Under the pieces are notes generated by a model. It saw only the letters and a program-made list of their open reading frames with translations, searched no databases and was not told the DNA's origin. Shown piece by piece: positions 1 to 8,165 of a stretch of DNA of 11,289 nt (positions are counted from its first letter, which is position 1; the number at the start of each line of letters is the position of its first letter). The DNA comes from a candidate division WWE3 bacterium RIFOXYC2_FULL_42_13 (GTDB taxonomy: Bacteria; Patescibacteriota; WWE3; UBA101185; UBA10185): NCBI GenBank assembly GCA_001773255.1, contig MEWF01000016.1, positions 1 to 11,289 of the forward strand. Direction: 5' to 3'. A program made the translations under genes and the position numbers.

Positions 1-1
1 A

Positions 2-2752
2 GGAAGTGTTTATCTTAGAGAAAAGGACGGAACAAACAAAGATGTTTTGCCCGAATGCGATGAATTAAAATCATGCAATTCCGCGAGTGCGACAGTTGTA
101 GGGGATTACAGAAACAGACAATACAGCGCCGGACCGTCCAGAAACTTGGCCAACCCTGCAATACTGCTTACGGAAACGGAAGCAACGCTGGACGACAGTA
201 TGAGGGACACATACGTGTGCCAAAAAGGCGGCACAAAAATTAAAATAGGCGACATTCAACCACCTTGGAGTTATTGCAAACCGGGAGTTGCCGGATGCGA
301 TTTTACTCTGGATAAAACTTACTGGAATCCCGAATTCTCCTACTTTTTTGGAAGTAAAGGAACCTCCACAAAAGTTGGATATAGTTTCGAGGGAACCAAC
401 GATACCTTCTATGGAGCAGGAATTAATCAAAAGACTTTTACCAGAAACGAGGAAAAAGGCGGCGTCCCTGTCAAAGGCGGTACTTATTATTCCGACAACA
501 ACTACGCGCTATCCAGAAACAACGGGCTGACTCCTATAATGGCGGGGATTGCTACATCGGAGCTTAGTAAAACCAGTTACAGCCTAAGCTACGTGCTTCA
601 AAGACCGGGTGAAACATTGGAAGACAAAGCGCTTTACGACCAAGGGATGATTAAAATCGAGGATGCGGGTTCAAATCTACTTTCTTTTTGCGAAAACTCT
701 AACGTAAACGATCATGCCGATGTGTTCTTGCCCCAAAACGAAGACTCTGTGGATATGAACAATGATTTTGGTGGCAACCCGGACCATTATTTCGACACCA
801 TAGAGCTAAGCCCGAAGGGTAAAAGAACCGCTACCTCAACTATTTTTTACACAACCGCAGCAAAGAACAGGGAGTATGCGTACGAACAGTTATCAAATGA
901 TGTGACAAAGCGTATGGACATTTACGACAGTTTGCTGACCTCTTCGCACGGATCCGGAAAGTATAACGTTATTAAACTTTTCTCCACCTGGGTATCAGCA
1001 GCTCTCGGGGGATTGGGAACTGACAATAAATCATATTTTGACAGAACAAGCCCTTATAATCTTGACCCCGGTGCAGGAGATTTGAGGGACGACATACAGG
1101 TAGGGTTCGATTTGAGCGAGGAGAATTTTGAAAATGTCTTCGGTCTGCCTACCACAGCGGATTTATCCAGCGGCCAGTGGGGAAATTCCTCATGTTATCC
1201 CTGGAACGAAATTGGTGTGGGGGACAGCTGTTATGAACGTTGGGGAGCCCCAGCTCCGAGCGAAATTACCAGAACCTGTAAGGTCGAAAACTGCGTAACA
1301 GTTCAGGAAGTGGAAACTTGTACATGTCAGGTTATTGATGGAAGTGTCGCTAAGTATAATTGTGTACCATCGGTCAAAACAGAACAATGTCCGACAACAG
1401 GAGACACTACATTAATACAGCAGTGCATAGAAAAAAATATAGATTGTATGAATGGGGGAACTCCGGACCTCACTTGCATGAGTCAAAATTATGGTTACGA
1501 CCTGGATGCTAACGCAGTTTGTCCCACAGAGGCCTCTGACAGCTATTGGGGGAATTTAGACATTATGCCCTCCTCCGGCTGTGTGGTTTACAACTGCCCC
1601 GGGGAAGCAGGGCCAAGGGAATACTGCGTTGGCCAAGAAAATACTTCTTGCGCTATAAAAAGAACGGACGAAAGTGACAAAGGACACGCTTGTAATTTAC
1701 AGGATGCCGGTCCTTATACATGCCCCGCCGATGTGTCCAAAGACTCCAACTTCCGGGCAACTCAGGCACCACTAAGACAGTCAACTCCGGACGTTGGGCT
1801 GGATTCCACAAAAATAATAAATAACGAGATGTGGAAAAAACTTTCCCACCCTCTCACGAGCAAAGTTTACGGAAATCTTGCTTTCATGTCCGCTAACACG
1901 TCGGTGAGTCAGGATACAACCAACGTGACTGAGAACAAAAATAAAGACGTCATGGGATTTGGCGGGGCAGCCCCCGAATATAAGATGATCTCCGCACACG
2001 CTCTTTACGTTAATCCTTATTCAGGAGGAGCTGATTTAAACTATCACTGTATCAATAGTGAACTTGGCTCCAGTACGGGATGGTTGTGCCCCCTAAACGC
2101 AGTGCCGATTCCGGAGATAATTCCTGCCAGCAGTCTTGCTGCAAAAATTATTCCCGCTTGCCAACTTTCCACCACACAGGAGTGCACAAACAATTTTGGC
2201 GGCAGCATCGGAGCACTCTCCCCCACCTTCAAATTAATTGTGGATGCAGCGGCAAGCACCTACAATGTACCTGCGGCTTCCATAATAACTTATCTAAAAG
2301 TTGTTCATAAACCGGACATACCCTTATATCAATATTTGTTTTCAACCGCAGGCGAGCAGGCTCTTATCGAGGCCAGTTTTCCGTGGTACGGCAAAGTATC
2401 TCAATGCGACGACACAAATACGGCCGCAATAGGACCTTATGACTGGATTAAAAAGTGGTTTGATTTGGTAGACATCTCCGCGGAATTAGAGGATCTTTCC
2501 ATCGGTAGAGCTGCCGTTAAGTCCAGGTGTAACTTTCTAGATGCCACGTACGCCGCGGCAAAAGAATTATCCGGCGTCGGGTGTACCGACGTAACTTGGG
2601 CACAAGCCGCGGAGGGTATAAAGGATCTTGCGTTCGGCGAAAACAGGGTCGAGGCATACTCCGATGCTTCGTTGGCGGGGTACTGGGAAGAAAAGGGGTC
2701 TCTGTGGACCTCCTGCTACGCAGGTAACAGCGCTACTCAGACTCCACAATAA
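2..2752 (+). CDS. Large secreted cysteine-rich protein with C-terminal degenerate lytic-transglycosylase-like domain (5' end outside window)
   Basis: The reading frame is open from base 2, so the start lies upstream. The TTG at 47 could be read as a start but lies inside continuous coding sequence. About 916 residues are visible. The first 380 are polar, rich in Gly, Asn, Thr and Tyr, and I do not recognise them. Bases about 1190-1730 encode about 18 cysteines in 180 residues (for example ETCTCQV), as expected of a disulfide-bonded extracytoplasmic protein. Bases about 2220-2740 resemble the SLT/VirB1-like fold: a helix with NVPAASIITYLKVV, then AAIGPYDWIKKW where the family has a GxMQ-type motif, then NFLDATYAAAKEL. 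The catalytic Glu position holds Val (about 2303) and the motif Gln is Asp (2441). The domain is therefore probably non-catalytic, perhaps a peptidoglycan-binding or structural module. It ends in TAA, convergent with the VirB6-like gene. The frame is certain, the domain call is moderate and the function is unknown. Confidence 0.85.
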   Translation, partial: GSVYLREKDGTNKDVLPECDELKSCNSASATVVGDYRNRQYSAGPSRNLANPAILLTETEATLDDSMRDTYVCQKGGTKIKIGDIQPPWSYCKPGVAGCDFTLDKTYWNPEFSYFFGSKGTSTKVGYSFEGTNDTFYGAGINQKTFTRNEEKGGVPVKGGTYYSDNNYALSRNNGLTPIMAGIATSELSKTSYSLSYVLQRPGETLEDKALYDQGMIKIEDAGSNLLSFCENSNVNDHADVFLPQNEDSVDMNNDFGGNPDHYFDTIELSPKGKRTATSTIFYTTAAKNREYAYEQLSNDVTKRMDIYDSLLTSSHGSGKYNVIKLFSTWVSAALGGLGTDNKSYFDRTSPYNLDPGAGDLRDDIQVGFDLSEENFENVFGLPTTADLSSGQWGNSSCYPWNEIGVGDSCYERWGAPAPSEITRTCKVENCVTVQEVETCTCQVIDGSVAKYNCVPSVKTEQCPTTGDTTLIQQCIEKNIDCMNGGTPDLTCMSQNYGYDLDANAVCPTEASDSYWGNLDIMPSSGCVVYNCPGEAGPREYCVGQENTSCAIKRTDESDKGHACNLQDAGPYTCPADVSKDSNFRATQAPLRQSTPDVGLDSTKIINNEMWKKLSHPLTSKVYGNLAFMSANTSVSQDTTNVTENKNKDVMGFGGAAPEYKMISAHALYVNPYSGGADLNYHCINSELGSSTGWLCPLNAVPIPEIIPASSLAAKIIPACQLSTTQECTNNFGGSIGALSPTFKLIVDAAASTYNVPAASIITYLKVVHKPDIPLYQYLFSTAGEQALIEASFPWYGKVSQCDDTNTAAIGPYDWIKKWFDLVDISAELEDLSIGRAAVKSRCNFLDATYAAAKELSGVGCTDVTWAQAAEGIKDLAFGENRVEAYSDASLAGYWEEKGSLWTSCYAGNSATQTPQ

Positions 2753-2803
2753 AGTAACATCGTTGCCGGTGGAGAATTTTGAATTTCACATAAGGTTAAC
2801 TGG

Positions 2804-4144
2804 CTATCTTTTCTTTTGTCCCGTACCCATAAAGTCTTCGATTCTCTTTTCCATTCCTATACCGATTCCAAAGCAGTACAGGATGATAAAAATGGGCATT
2901 GCCATGGATAAAAGAACACCGACACCTGCTGTTTCCACAGCGTAATCCAGCGCGACAAACATAGCGATGATCGTACCCAAAGGAAGAATGATTCCCATTC
3001 CAAATAGCGTAAGGGTGTATTTACCCATCCTCATAAACCATCCTTTTATCTTGTCGTCGTTTCCGGGTACTGCCCCTAGCGCAAATTCCAAGGGAGCGGT
3101 TAGTATTGAAAGTATTATCTTGATATAAATGATAATTGCTTTGAAGTTAAATATCAGCCCGGCGACCAAATATATAATTACAATTGCGACGATGGCTAAC
3201 AAAAAGATAGGACCGGTACCTGTCAAAGATATTAATGGAATCATAGTTGCCCAAAGTCTCAGCGCCCCGCCTTGCGCGAGGGTATCTGCTATGGCAGTTC
3301 CGGCAAAGCTATCTCTAAAAATACTTTCGGCGATTGCCCAGTTACTTTTAAACAGAGTCCAACCCAAACTTCCGATTGTAGCTCCAATAGGATAACTAAA
3401 TGTAATAAGTATTATGGCAATTATTATTCTAGGCAAAGCGTACTGAACGCTGACCACCAACTGAGAGCTAATCTTTCTTCTCAAGATAATTATTATTCCT
3501 GTGTAGAGGAGGATTATTGCCATTAATGCGTATGCAAGATTTCGGAATACTTTCCAGGTACCCAGGATTGAATTTAGCAGGGCGTGTCCGTAGTCCTGAG
3601 TTGCTGCGAAGGTCTTATTAACTATAGGGACTCTTGATAGTGTGTCGTTAACATAAAAGGCAAGGTTGGCGGGCAAAGGTTCGTTCATTGTAAAGTTCTC
3701 GGTTAAATAAGCAGCGCCCAACAAAGTCCCGGCAACGCGACTTTCAGAATAAGAGGCCAGCCAGTTGTCAGTACCTGCTGTTCCGCCGGAGGGCTGGGAA
3801 TTTAACATCTGGTCACACACTGCGGTATCGGTTCCTGCGCAGTCGTAAAAGTATCCGATTCCTCCTGTGGTAGGTAGGCTAAGTTGGGATGCTACATAAC
3901 TACCGCAGTTTACAGTTTCTGTAATTCCAAATCCCGAGACAGTGCTGTAAGCCGAGGTGGCAACAGAGGTGACAAAATCTTTCGTAGTTAGAGGAATTCC
4001 CAACAAGTCGCTGAAAAGATTTTTATCAAACATTCTTTTTTCAACCTCGCATTTTGGGTCTGCAGCAAAAGCCGCCTTCTGCCCAAGGGTAATTACTAAA
4101 GAAAAAACGGCGAATGCTAATAAGAATTTTGTTGGTTTACTCAT
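2804..4144 (-). CDS. VirB6/TrbL-like polytopic membrane protein of a type IV secretion-like apparatus
   Basis: 446 residues. Residues 1-27 are a Sec signal peptide (KFLLAFAVFSLVITL, cleavage near AFA|AD). Residues 28-195 form an extracytoplasmic domain with four cysteines (C32, C80, C102, C110). Five to six membrane helices follow, at about 200-222, 232-255, 311-333, 334-356, 376-399 and 408-430. The segment ALPRIIIAIILITFSYPI, then TAPLEFALGAVPG followed by a polar stretch and GWFMRMGKY, resembles the VirB6/TrbL-like channel proteins found beside pilin genes in CPR genomes. VirB6 proteins form part of the inner-membrane channel of type IV secretion systems. The ATG start has AAAGGA four bases upstream and a good promoter in the divergent region. 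A cleaved signal and large ectodomain are unusual for classical VirB6. The polytopic architecture is clear; the family call rests on motif style and is moderate. Confidence 0.75.
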   Translation of the reverse strand: MSKPTKFLLAFAVFSLVITLGQKAAFAADPKCEVEKRMFDKNLFSDLLGIPLTTKDFVTSVATSAYSTVSGFGITETVNCGSYVASQLSLPTTGGIGYFYDCAGTDTAVCDQMLNSQPSGGTAGTDNWLASYSESRVAGTLLGAAYLTENFTMNEPLPANLAFYVNDTLSRVPIVNKTFAATQDYGHALLNSILGTWKVFRNLAYALMAIILLYTGIIIILRRKISSQLVVSVQYALPRIIIAIILITFSYPIGATIGSLGWTLFKSNWAIAESIFRDSFAGTAIADTLAQGGALRLWATMIPLISLTGTGPIFLLAIVAIVIIYLVAGLIFNFKAIIIYIKIILSILTAPLEFALGAVPGNDDKIKGWFMRMGKYTLTLFGMGIILPLGTIIAMFVALDYAVETAGVGVLLSMAMPIFIILYCFGIGIGMEKRIEDFMGTGQKKR

Positions 4145-4148
4145 TAAT

Positions 4149-4154
4149 TCCTTT
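4149..4154 (-). promoter_or_regulatory. Shine-Dalgarno site of the VirB6-like gene
   Basis: The minus strand reads AAAGGA followed by four bases and then the ATG at 4144. The spacing is short but workable, and it supports this start codon, which also gives a well-formed signal peptide. Confidence 0.55.
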
Positions 4155-4183
4155 AAATAAATGGTTTCCTTTTCGTTCCCCTA

Positions 4184-4212
4184 ATTATAGAATACTATCA
4201 TATGGCAGACAA
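4184..4212 (-). promoter_or_regulatory. Sigma70-type promoter for the VirB6-like gene
   Basis: On the minus strand TTGTCT (4212-4207, four of six matches to TTGACA) is followed after exactly 17 bp by a perfect TATAAT (4189-4184). Predicted transcription starts near 4177, giving a leader of about 33 nt that contains the AAAGGA ribosome site. The -35 element lies inside the first codons of the divergent gene at 4202. Confidence 0.6.
4188..4193 (+). promoter_or_regulatory. Probable -10 element of the large zinc-peptidase-like gene (leaderless)
   Basis: TAGAAT (five of six matches to TATAAT) ends eight bases before the ATG at 4202, and no Shine-Dalgarno sequence precedes that ATG. Transcription would begin at or next to the start codon. 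No convincing -35 is visible (TTTCCT at 4165 is poor). The hexamer overlaps the minus-strand TATAAT, so the two divergent promoters probably exclude each other. Confidence 0.45.
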
Positions 4213-7200
4213 TCCCCTATTTCCAGGGTACATACCAAGAAAAGAGGGCGACACTCCCAACCCGCTTTTTCCGGGGTACTCTCAAGGACAAAGGGCGTAT
4301 AAACCGCCGACAGGAGTCCCCCTCGAAAAATACGAATACAACACTGACTATTGGTTAGAGCAGTTGGATCAGATGTCCTTCGATGCGGGAAATCTTCCAA
4401 AGTGGTTTTTGGACAGGTATGTTGACGACTTTAAAAGCAATTTGAGAGCCGTGTACAGCCCGGAAACTGTTCCCGTAGAACAAATGGACGATTATGACCA
4501 GGATGTTATGCCGGGTGTTTCAGGTATAAGCCTGACGTTAGATCCCAAGGAGTGGCAAGAACCTGATAAGGTATTAGAAAAAACAGCGAAAAGCTGGATA
4601 AAAGCCGGAACTGGATTAAGATTCCAAAAAAAGGGTTGGGGGCTGGAAGCTTGGCCGATAGACCTTACCGATTATGATACTAACGTCAGAACGACCCTAT
4701 GGAAAGCCGCAATGGGGCTTCAGAGTGAAATTAGTCCCCTGGGTATGGAGGGAGGACGCTCCATCGCGTCAGCAACAAGGGCGATAGCCGGAGATAAATC
4801 GCAAGGCGACAGGCTTTTTAATTTTTCCGAAGCTGACTATGTTGTTTCGGGAAAAAGAGGCTACGACGATATGTCTGAAGCCGCGGTAGAAAGCGTCAGG
4901 TATATGAAGGCGGGTCCGAAAAGAGACTCGAAGCATGATGCTTTTCTTGCTGCCATGGCTGCCTCTATGAAGGAGGAGCTCGACGGGGGAAAAATTCCCG
5001 AATTGGATGCACAAGGTAACATACTCCTAGACCAAAACGGAGATAAGATTTTTAAGAAAGTGGAAGAGTTGGATTCGCAGGGACGGCCCCTTTTAAACGA
5101 CAAGGGCGAGAAAATATTCAAAAAGACAACGGATAGGGACGGTAACATCGTTGATGAATTTGCTACGAGAAAAGACCTTTTTGCCGAAGTATTCACCGAT
5201 GCAACCGAGAAAGAAAACTTTAAAAAAGCGGTAGCGGTTCTTGCTGCCAAACAACAACTAGCATCGGACATAGGAATAAAGAAAGGGGCTATTCTTGAAA
5301 AATTTGGTGTAGTGGGATTTCTACAAGCAAGGCTTACAAACGATCCTACTGAGGGTAAGAGGGGAGAACTTCCGGAAACCGATCCGAAATACTTAGGTAA
5401 AACAAGATTTGAAGCAAGATTGGCAAAGTTAAGAGAAGACATCCAGGAGCAGATAGGTCTTACAGAGTTGGGAGTAGCTACAGGCAATGGGAAAGTCGAC
5501 GGCCTCGCGAAAAAACTCATAGAACTAGACAAGAACGATTTGGGATTAAAGGCCATGGCAGGCGAGGTACAAAAGTACGGAGACATGTACAAAGACTATC
5601 TGAGCCAGGTACTGACGGTAATAAATCAATACGAAGGAAAAGAAATCGTAAACGGAGTAGTAAAAAATGTAAGTAAAATCTCAGATAGGGAACTCTACAA
5701 CAAACTAATAAATATCAATGTTAAGGGTAAGGGGATAACGGAGGGGGGTCTTTTCGACACTAGCATACAACGAGGGCTCCTGAGGCAGATAGAAAGCGAC
5801 ATAATCCTGCCGGGAAAATTCGGAAAGGTAGACAAGAGGCTTCAGATAGGCACCTATCTTGCCAAGTTGGAAAGAGAATCTCCCGAACAGCTAGAGGCAT
5901 TATTCAAAGAACGGGGGTTAGAGTACAAAGGATTTTTTGCGAATCAGGCAAGAATAGTAGCCTCCAGATTAGAACTGGACAGAAGTTCGTACGCTATACA
6001 GGAGTTTTATGACGCAGTAACCGAGGGCAAGTTCATGGAAAGGTATGTTTGGAATAAACTTTCCAAAACAATGACTGGTTACACCCCCGGAGAAATTTTA
6101 CAACAAGGGCTAACACGTGTTGGATATTTCGGTTTGAAAATTGACGACGCCCATGTTTCGCAAAGGCTAAGAAACAACGAAACTTTCAACAACGTCTTCC
6201 GTTACAAGTTTGACCTCAAAATAAAAGATGAGGAGCATGTTTTTGGCAAGGGCGACCAGGTGGTTTTAAAAGGGATTGCGGGAAGTAAAGATCTTGCGGG
6301 CGTTGCCCAGCTAAGCGGGTTACTTGATCTTAAAAACCATCTAGAAAAAAATGAACTGCTGGATGTAATAATCGGAAGAGATAAGGATGGAAAGTTAAGT
6401 TTCCTTTTTGATAAAAACGGGGCCGTTGCAAAAAAATTCGACGATAAGGTGGTAGGTTGGTGGAAATCAGACCCTTACCAAGGACAGTTCGTTCAAAAAC
6501 AAATAGACACGTTTAGAGAATGGTTAAGAAAAAACAAAGATACACTGGGATTCGACATAGACAACATGTCAGAAACGGATAGAGAAAAACTTTTCCTATT
6601 ATTTACTGCTTTAAATAAAGAAAATAAATTTTACGGATCTCTTAGCATCACAACGGAATACGCAGGCGCGCTACAAAGAATAGGAATGAAACTCAACATT
6701 CTCCAGGACAAAATTTTTGGAAACGAATTATTCAAAAGAATCATCCGCCCCGCCCTTCAAATAAAAACCATTGTCGCAGAAAAAATCTCTGATCTTGTTG
6801 CAACTCTTATTGCCGAATTTGCAACTAAGTTCCTTCACGCAGCAACCGGCGGTGCTACCGCCGCCTTCGACTACTTAATAGAAAAAGTCCTAAAACCCCT
6901 CGTACGTTTCATAACCAGAAAGGTAGTTGAGTTCGGACAAAACTTTGTGGGTGCAATTGCTCAGGGAGATATCAGTAAAGCAATGACACAAATCGATAAG
7001 GAAATCGCACAGGTTGTAAAATTCTCAATGTATGTAATCGGGGTTCCGCTCATATTAATTTATGTGCTGGTTTACGGATTGTTCGGAACAGTATTGAGCT
7101 CGATATCTCCCATAGACCCTACCAGAGACAACAGCGGCTACGGAGGAACAGGAGCAGGGTTACCGCAGGGAGAAAACGCTTTAATTAAAATTGAAAAGGA

Positions 7201-8158
7201 CGTGGTGGTTACGTTTAGCGACGGAGCCACCGAAACGAACCCTGTCGGGAGCATAGAAAACAGCGAATTGGGAATTACTGTTAACTACATAATAAAAATA
7301 ACTCCTAAGGTAAGCATTGAGGGGGAGTCTGTAATTTTTTCCGATGTAGTGACTAAAATTACTACAAATGGAGAACAAACGGTTACAACTCTAGCGGACA
7401 ATCAAAATCTTGGGACATTTACTGCGGGGGAAACATACACGGTAATTTCCGACCCCGTATCGATAGGTTCCGGTTTTGAAAACTCATTAGTTAAAAACAC
7501 ACTATCTGTGGACACCCCTGCTTTTCAGGGAACCGACGCAGAAACGGTCACTTTCGTCAGATATTTAAGAATAGGTACCCCACCGGTTCCAATGGATTGT
7601 TTTGTATTTTCAGGATTCTCGGGCAACGAATTGGCAAACTTCGAAGCTTCTTTATGGAACATCTCAGGAATTACAGGAACATTTCTAAGCACTCTCTGTT
7701 CGGATGACAGAAAAATAACACTAAGCAGAGTGAGCGGAGGCGGCGATTACTGCGGCTTTGCCTCAGGTACCGGAGTTATCACTTTTAACGACACATGCAC
7801 CAGCTACTATACAAGGTTAAATGCCACAAGCTATCTTCTGGCACACGAACTTGGACACATTTATAACTTCTGGCGGTTAAGCACAAGTACTGCCGTACCG
7901 GGTTTCCCGGGCGGGTTTGACTCTGTAAAAGGACTGGAGGGCGGGCTTACTTTGCCTACGTACGACGGGAACTGCACTACTAATAACAGCGTTGGCGAAG
8001 ATTTCGCCGAAACCATAGGCGACATGGTAGCAATAAATTCGTTCGGGTCCTGCTCAGCGACGGCCGCTCTGACCTACCCTCTTGGCGACTACGATGCCTT
8101 CTGGAATAAATTTCCTGTACACCGGAGGTTTGCTCAGGAAGTAATATTTGTACGATAA
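4202..8158 (+). CDS. Giant single-span membrane protein with C-terminal HELGH zinc-metallopeptidase-like ectodomain
   Basis: 1318 residues, no signal peptide. Residues 4-10 and 20-26 are identical NPLFPGY motifs. Residues 267-310 carry two 22-residue repeats. Residues 40-930 are charged, mostly helix-like and unrecognised. A hydrophobic helix lies at about 943-965. Residues about 993-1125 look like a beta-sandwich (ALIKIEKDVVVTF onward), similar in style to DUF11-type domains of CPR surface proteins. Residues about 1126-1318 contain HELGH (1215-1219) and, 47 residues later, EDFAE (1266-1270), the layout of gluzincin peptidases, in which the first Glu would be the third zinc ligand. I see no cysteine before residue 1130 and six after it. 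This fits a cytoplasmic N-terminal part and a disulfide-bonded exterior C-terminal domain. It sits between VirB6-like and pilin genes, so a role in assembling or processing the surface apparatus is plausible but inferred. Confidence 0.85.
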   Translation: MADNPLFPGYIPRKEGDTPNPLFPGYSQGQRAYKPPTGVPLEKYEYNTDYWLEQLDQMSFDAGNLPKWFLDRYVDDFKSNLRAVYSPETVPVEQMDDYDQDVMPGVSGISLTLDPKEWQEPDKVLEKTAKSWIKAGTGLRFQKKGWGLEAWPIDLTDYDTNVRTTLWKAAMGLQSEISPLGMEGGRSIASATRAIAGDKSQGDRLFNFSEADYVVSGKRGYDDMSEAAVESVRYMKAGPKRDSKHDAFLAAMAASMKEELDGGKIPELDAQGNILLDQNGDKIFKKVEELDSQGRPLLNDKGEKIFKKTTDRDGNIVDEFATRKDLFAEVFTDATEKENFKKAVAVLAAKQQLASDIGIKKGAILEKFGVVGFLQARLTNDPTEGKRGELPETDPKYLGKTRFEARLAKLREDIQEQIGLTELGVATGNGKVDGLAKKLIELDKNDLGLKAMAGEVQKYGDMYKDYLSQVLTVINQYEGKEIVNGVVKNVSKISDRELYNKLININVKGKGITEGGLFDTSIQRGLLRQIESDIILPGKFGKVDKRLQIGTYLAKLERESPEQLEALFKERGLEYKGFFANQARIVASRLELDRSSYAIQEFYDAVTEGKFMERYVWNKLSKTMTGYTPGEILQQGLTRVGYFGLKIDDAHVSQRLRNNETFNNVFRYKFDLKIKDEEHVFGKGDQVVLKGIAGSKDLAGVAQLSGLLDLKNHLEKNELLDVIIGRDKDGKLSFLFDKNGAVAKKFDDKVVGWWKSDPYQGQFVQKQIDTFREWLRKNKDTLGFDIDNMSETDREKLFLLFTALNKENKFYGSLSITTEYAGALQRIGMKLNILQDKIFGNELFKRIIRPALQIKTIVAEKISDLVATLIAEFATKFLHAATGGATAAFDYLIEKVLKPLVRFITRKVVEFGQNFVGAIAQGDISKAMTQIDKEIAQVVKFSMYVIGVPLILIYVLVYGLFGTVLSSISPIDPTRDNSGYGGTGAGLPQGENALIKIEKDVVVTFSDGATETNPVGSIENSELGITVNYIIKITPKVSIEGESVIFSDVVTKITTNGEQTVTTLADNQNLGTFTAGETYTVISDPVSIGSGFENSLVKNTLSVDTPAFQGTDAETVTFVRYLRIGTPPVPMDCFVFSGFSGNELANFEASLWNISGITGTFLSTLCSDDRKITLSRVSGGGDYCGFASGTGVITFNDTCTSYYTRLNATSYLLAHELGHIYNFWRLSTSTAVPGFPGGFDSVKGLEGGLTLPTYDGNCTTNNSVGEDFAETIGDMVAINSFGSCSATAALTYPLGDYDAFWNKFPVHRRFAQEVIFVR
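4211..4279 (+). repeat. Repeated heptapeptide NPLFPGY at the N-terminus of the giant protein
   Basis: The heptapeptide is encoded at 4211-4231 and again at 4259-4279, 16 residues apart. The peptides are identical, but four of the seven codons differ, all silently (aat/aac, ccc/ccg, cta/ctt, cca/ccg). Selection therefore appears to hold the peptide, not a recent DNA duplication. The flanks are polar and Pro/Gly-rich, as in a disordered tail with short binding motifs. Confidence 0.8.
5000..5131 (+). repeat. Two tandem 66-bp (22-residue) in-frame repeats
   Basis: Residues 267-288 and 289-310 of the giant protein share 13 of 22 positions. The shared pattern is ELDxQG, then LL, then G, then KIFKK. 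A third, partial unit (DRDGNIVDEF) follows. Each unit has D-x-x-G turns spaced about eight residues apart, suggesting short beta-hairpins or a flexible spacer. The DNA has diverged, so the duplication is old. Confidence 0.75.
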
Positions 8159-8165
8159 TAAAAAC

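Noticed and set aside
47..49. TTG as the start of the first gene
   Set aside because: The frame is open to the window edge with similar amino-acid composition upstream, there is no Shine-Dalgarno sequence, and a secreted protein of this type needs a signal peptide that would lie further upstream.
2753..2803. Possible bidirectional terminator between the two convergent genes
   Set aside because: Only weak, mismatched inverted repeats (around GTGGAGAAT and ATTTCACAT) could be found and no T-run follows. Nothing supportable in this 51-base gap.
4861..5592. Long open frame of 243 codons on the minus strand inside the giant gene
   Set aside because: Its product is a Ser/Phe/Pro-rich low-complexity string of the kind produced by reading the antisense of Lys/Glu/Asp-rich coding sequence. 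It lacks a ribosome site and lies within a well-supported gene.
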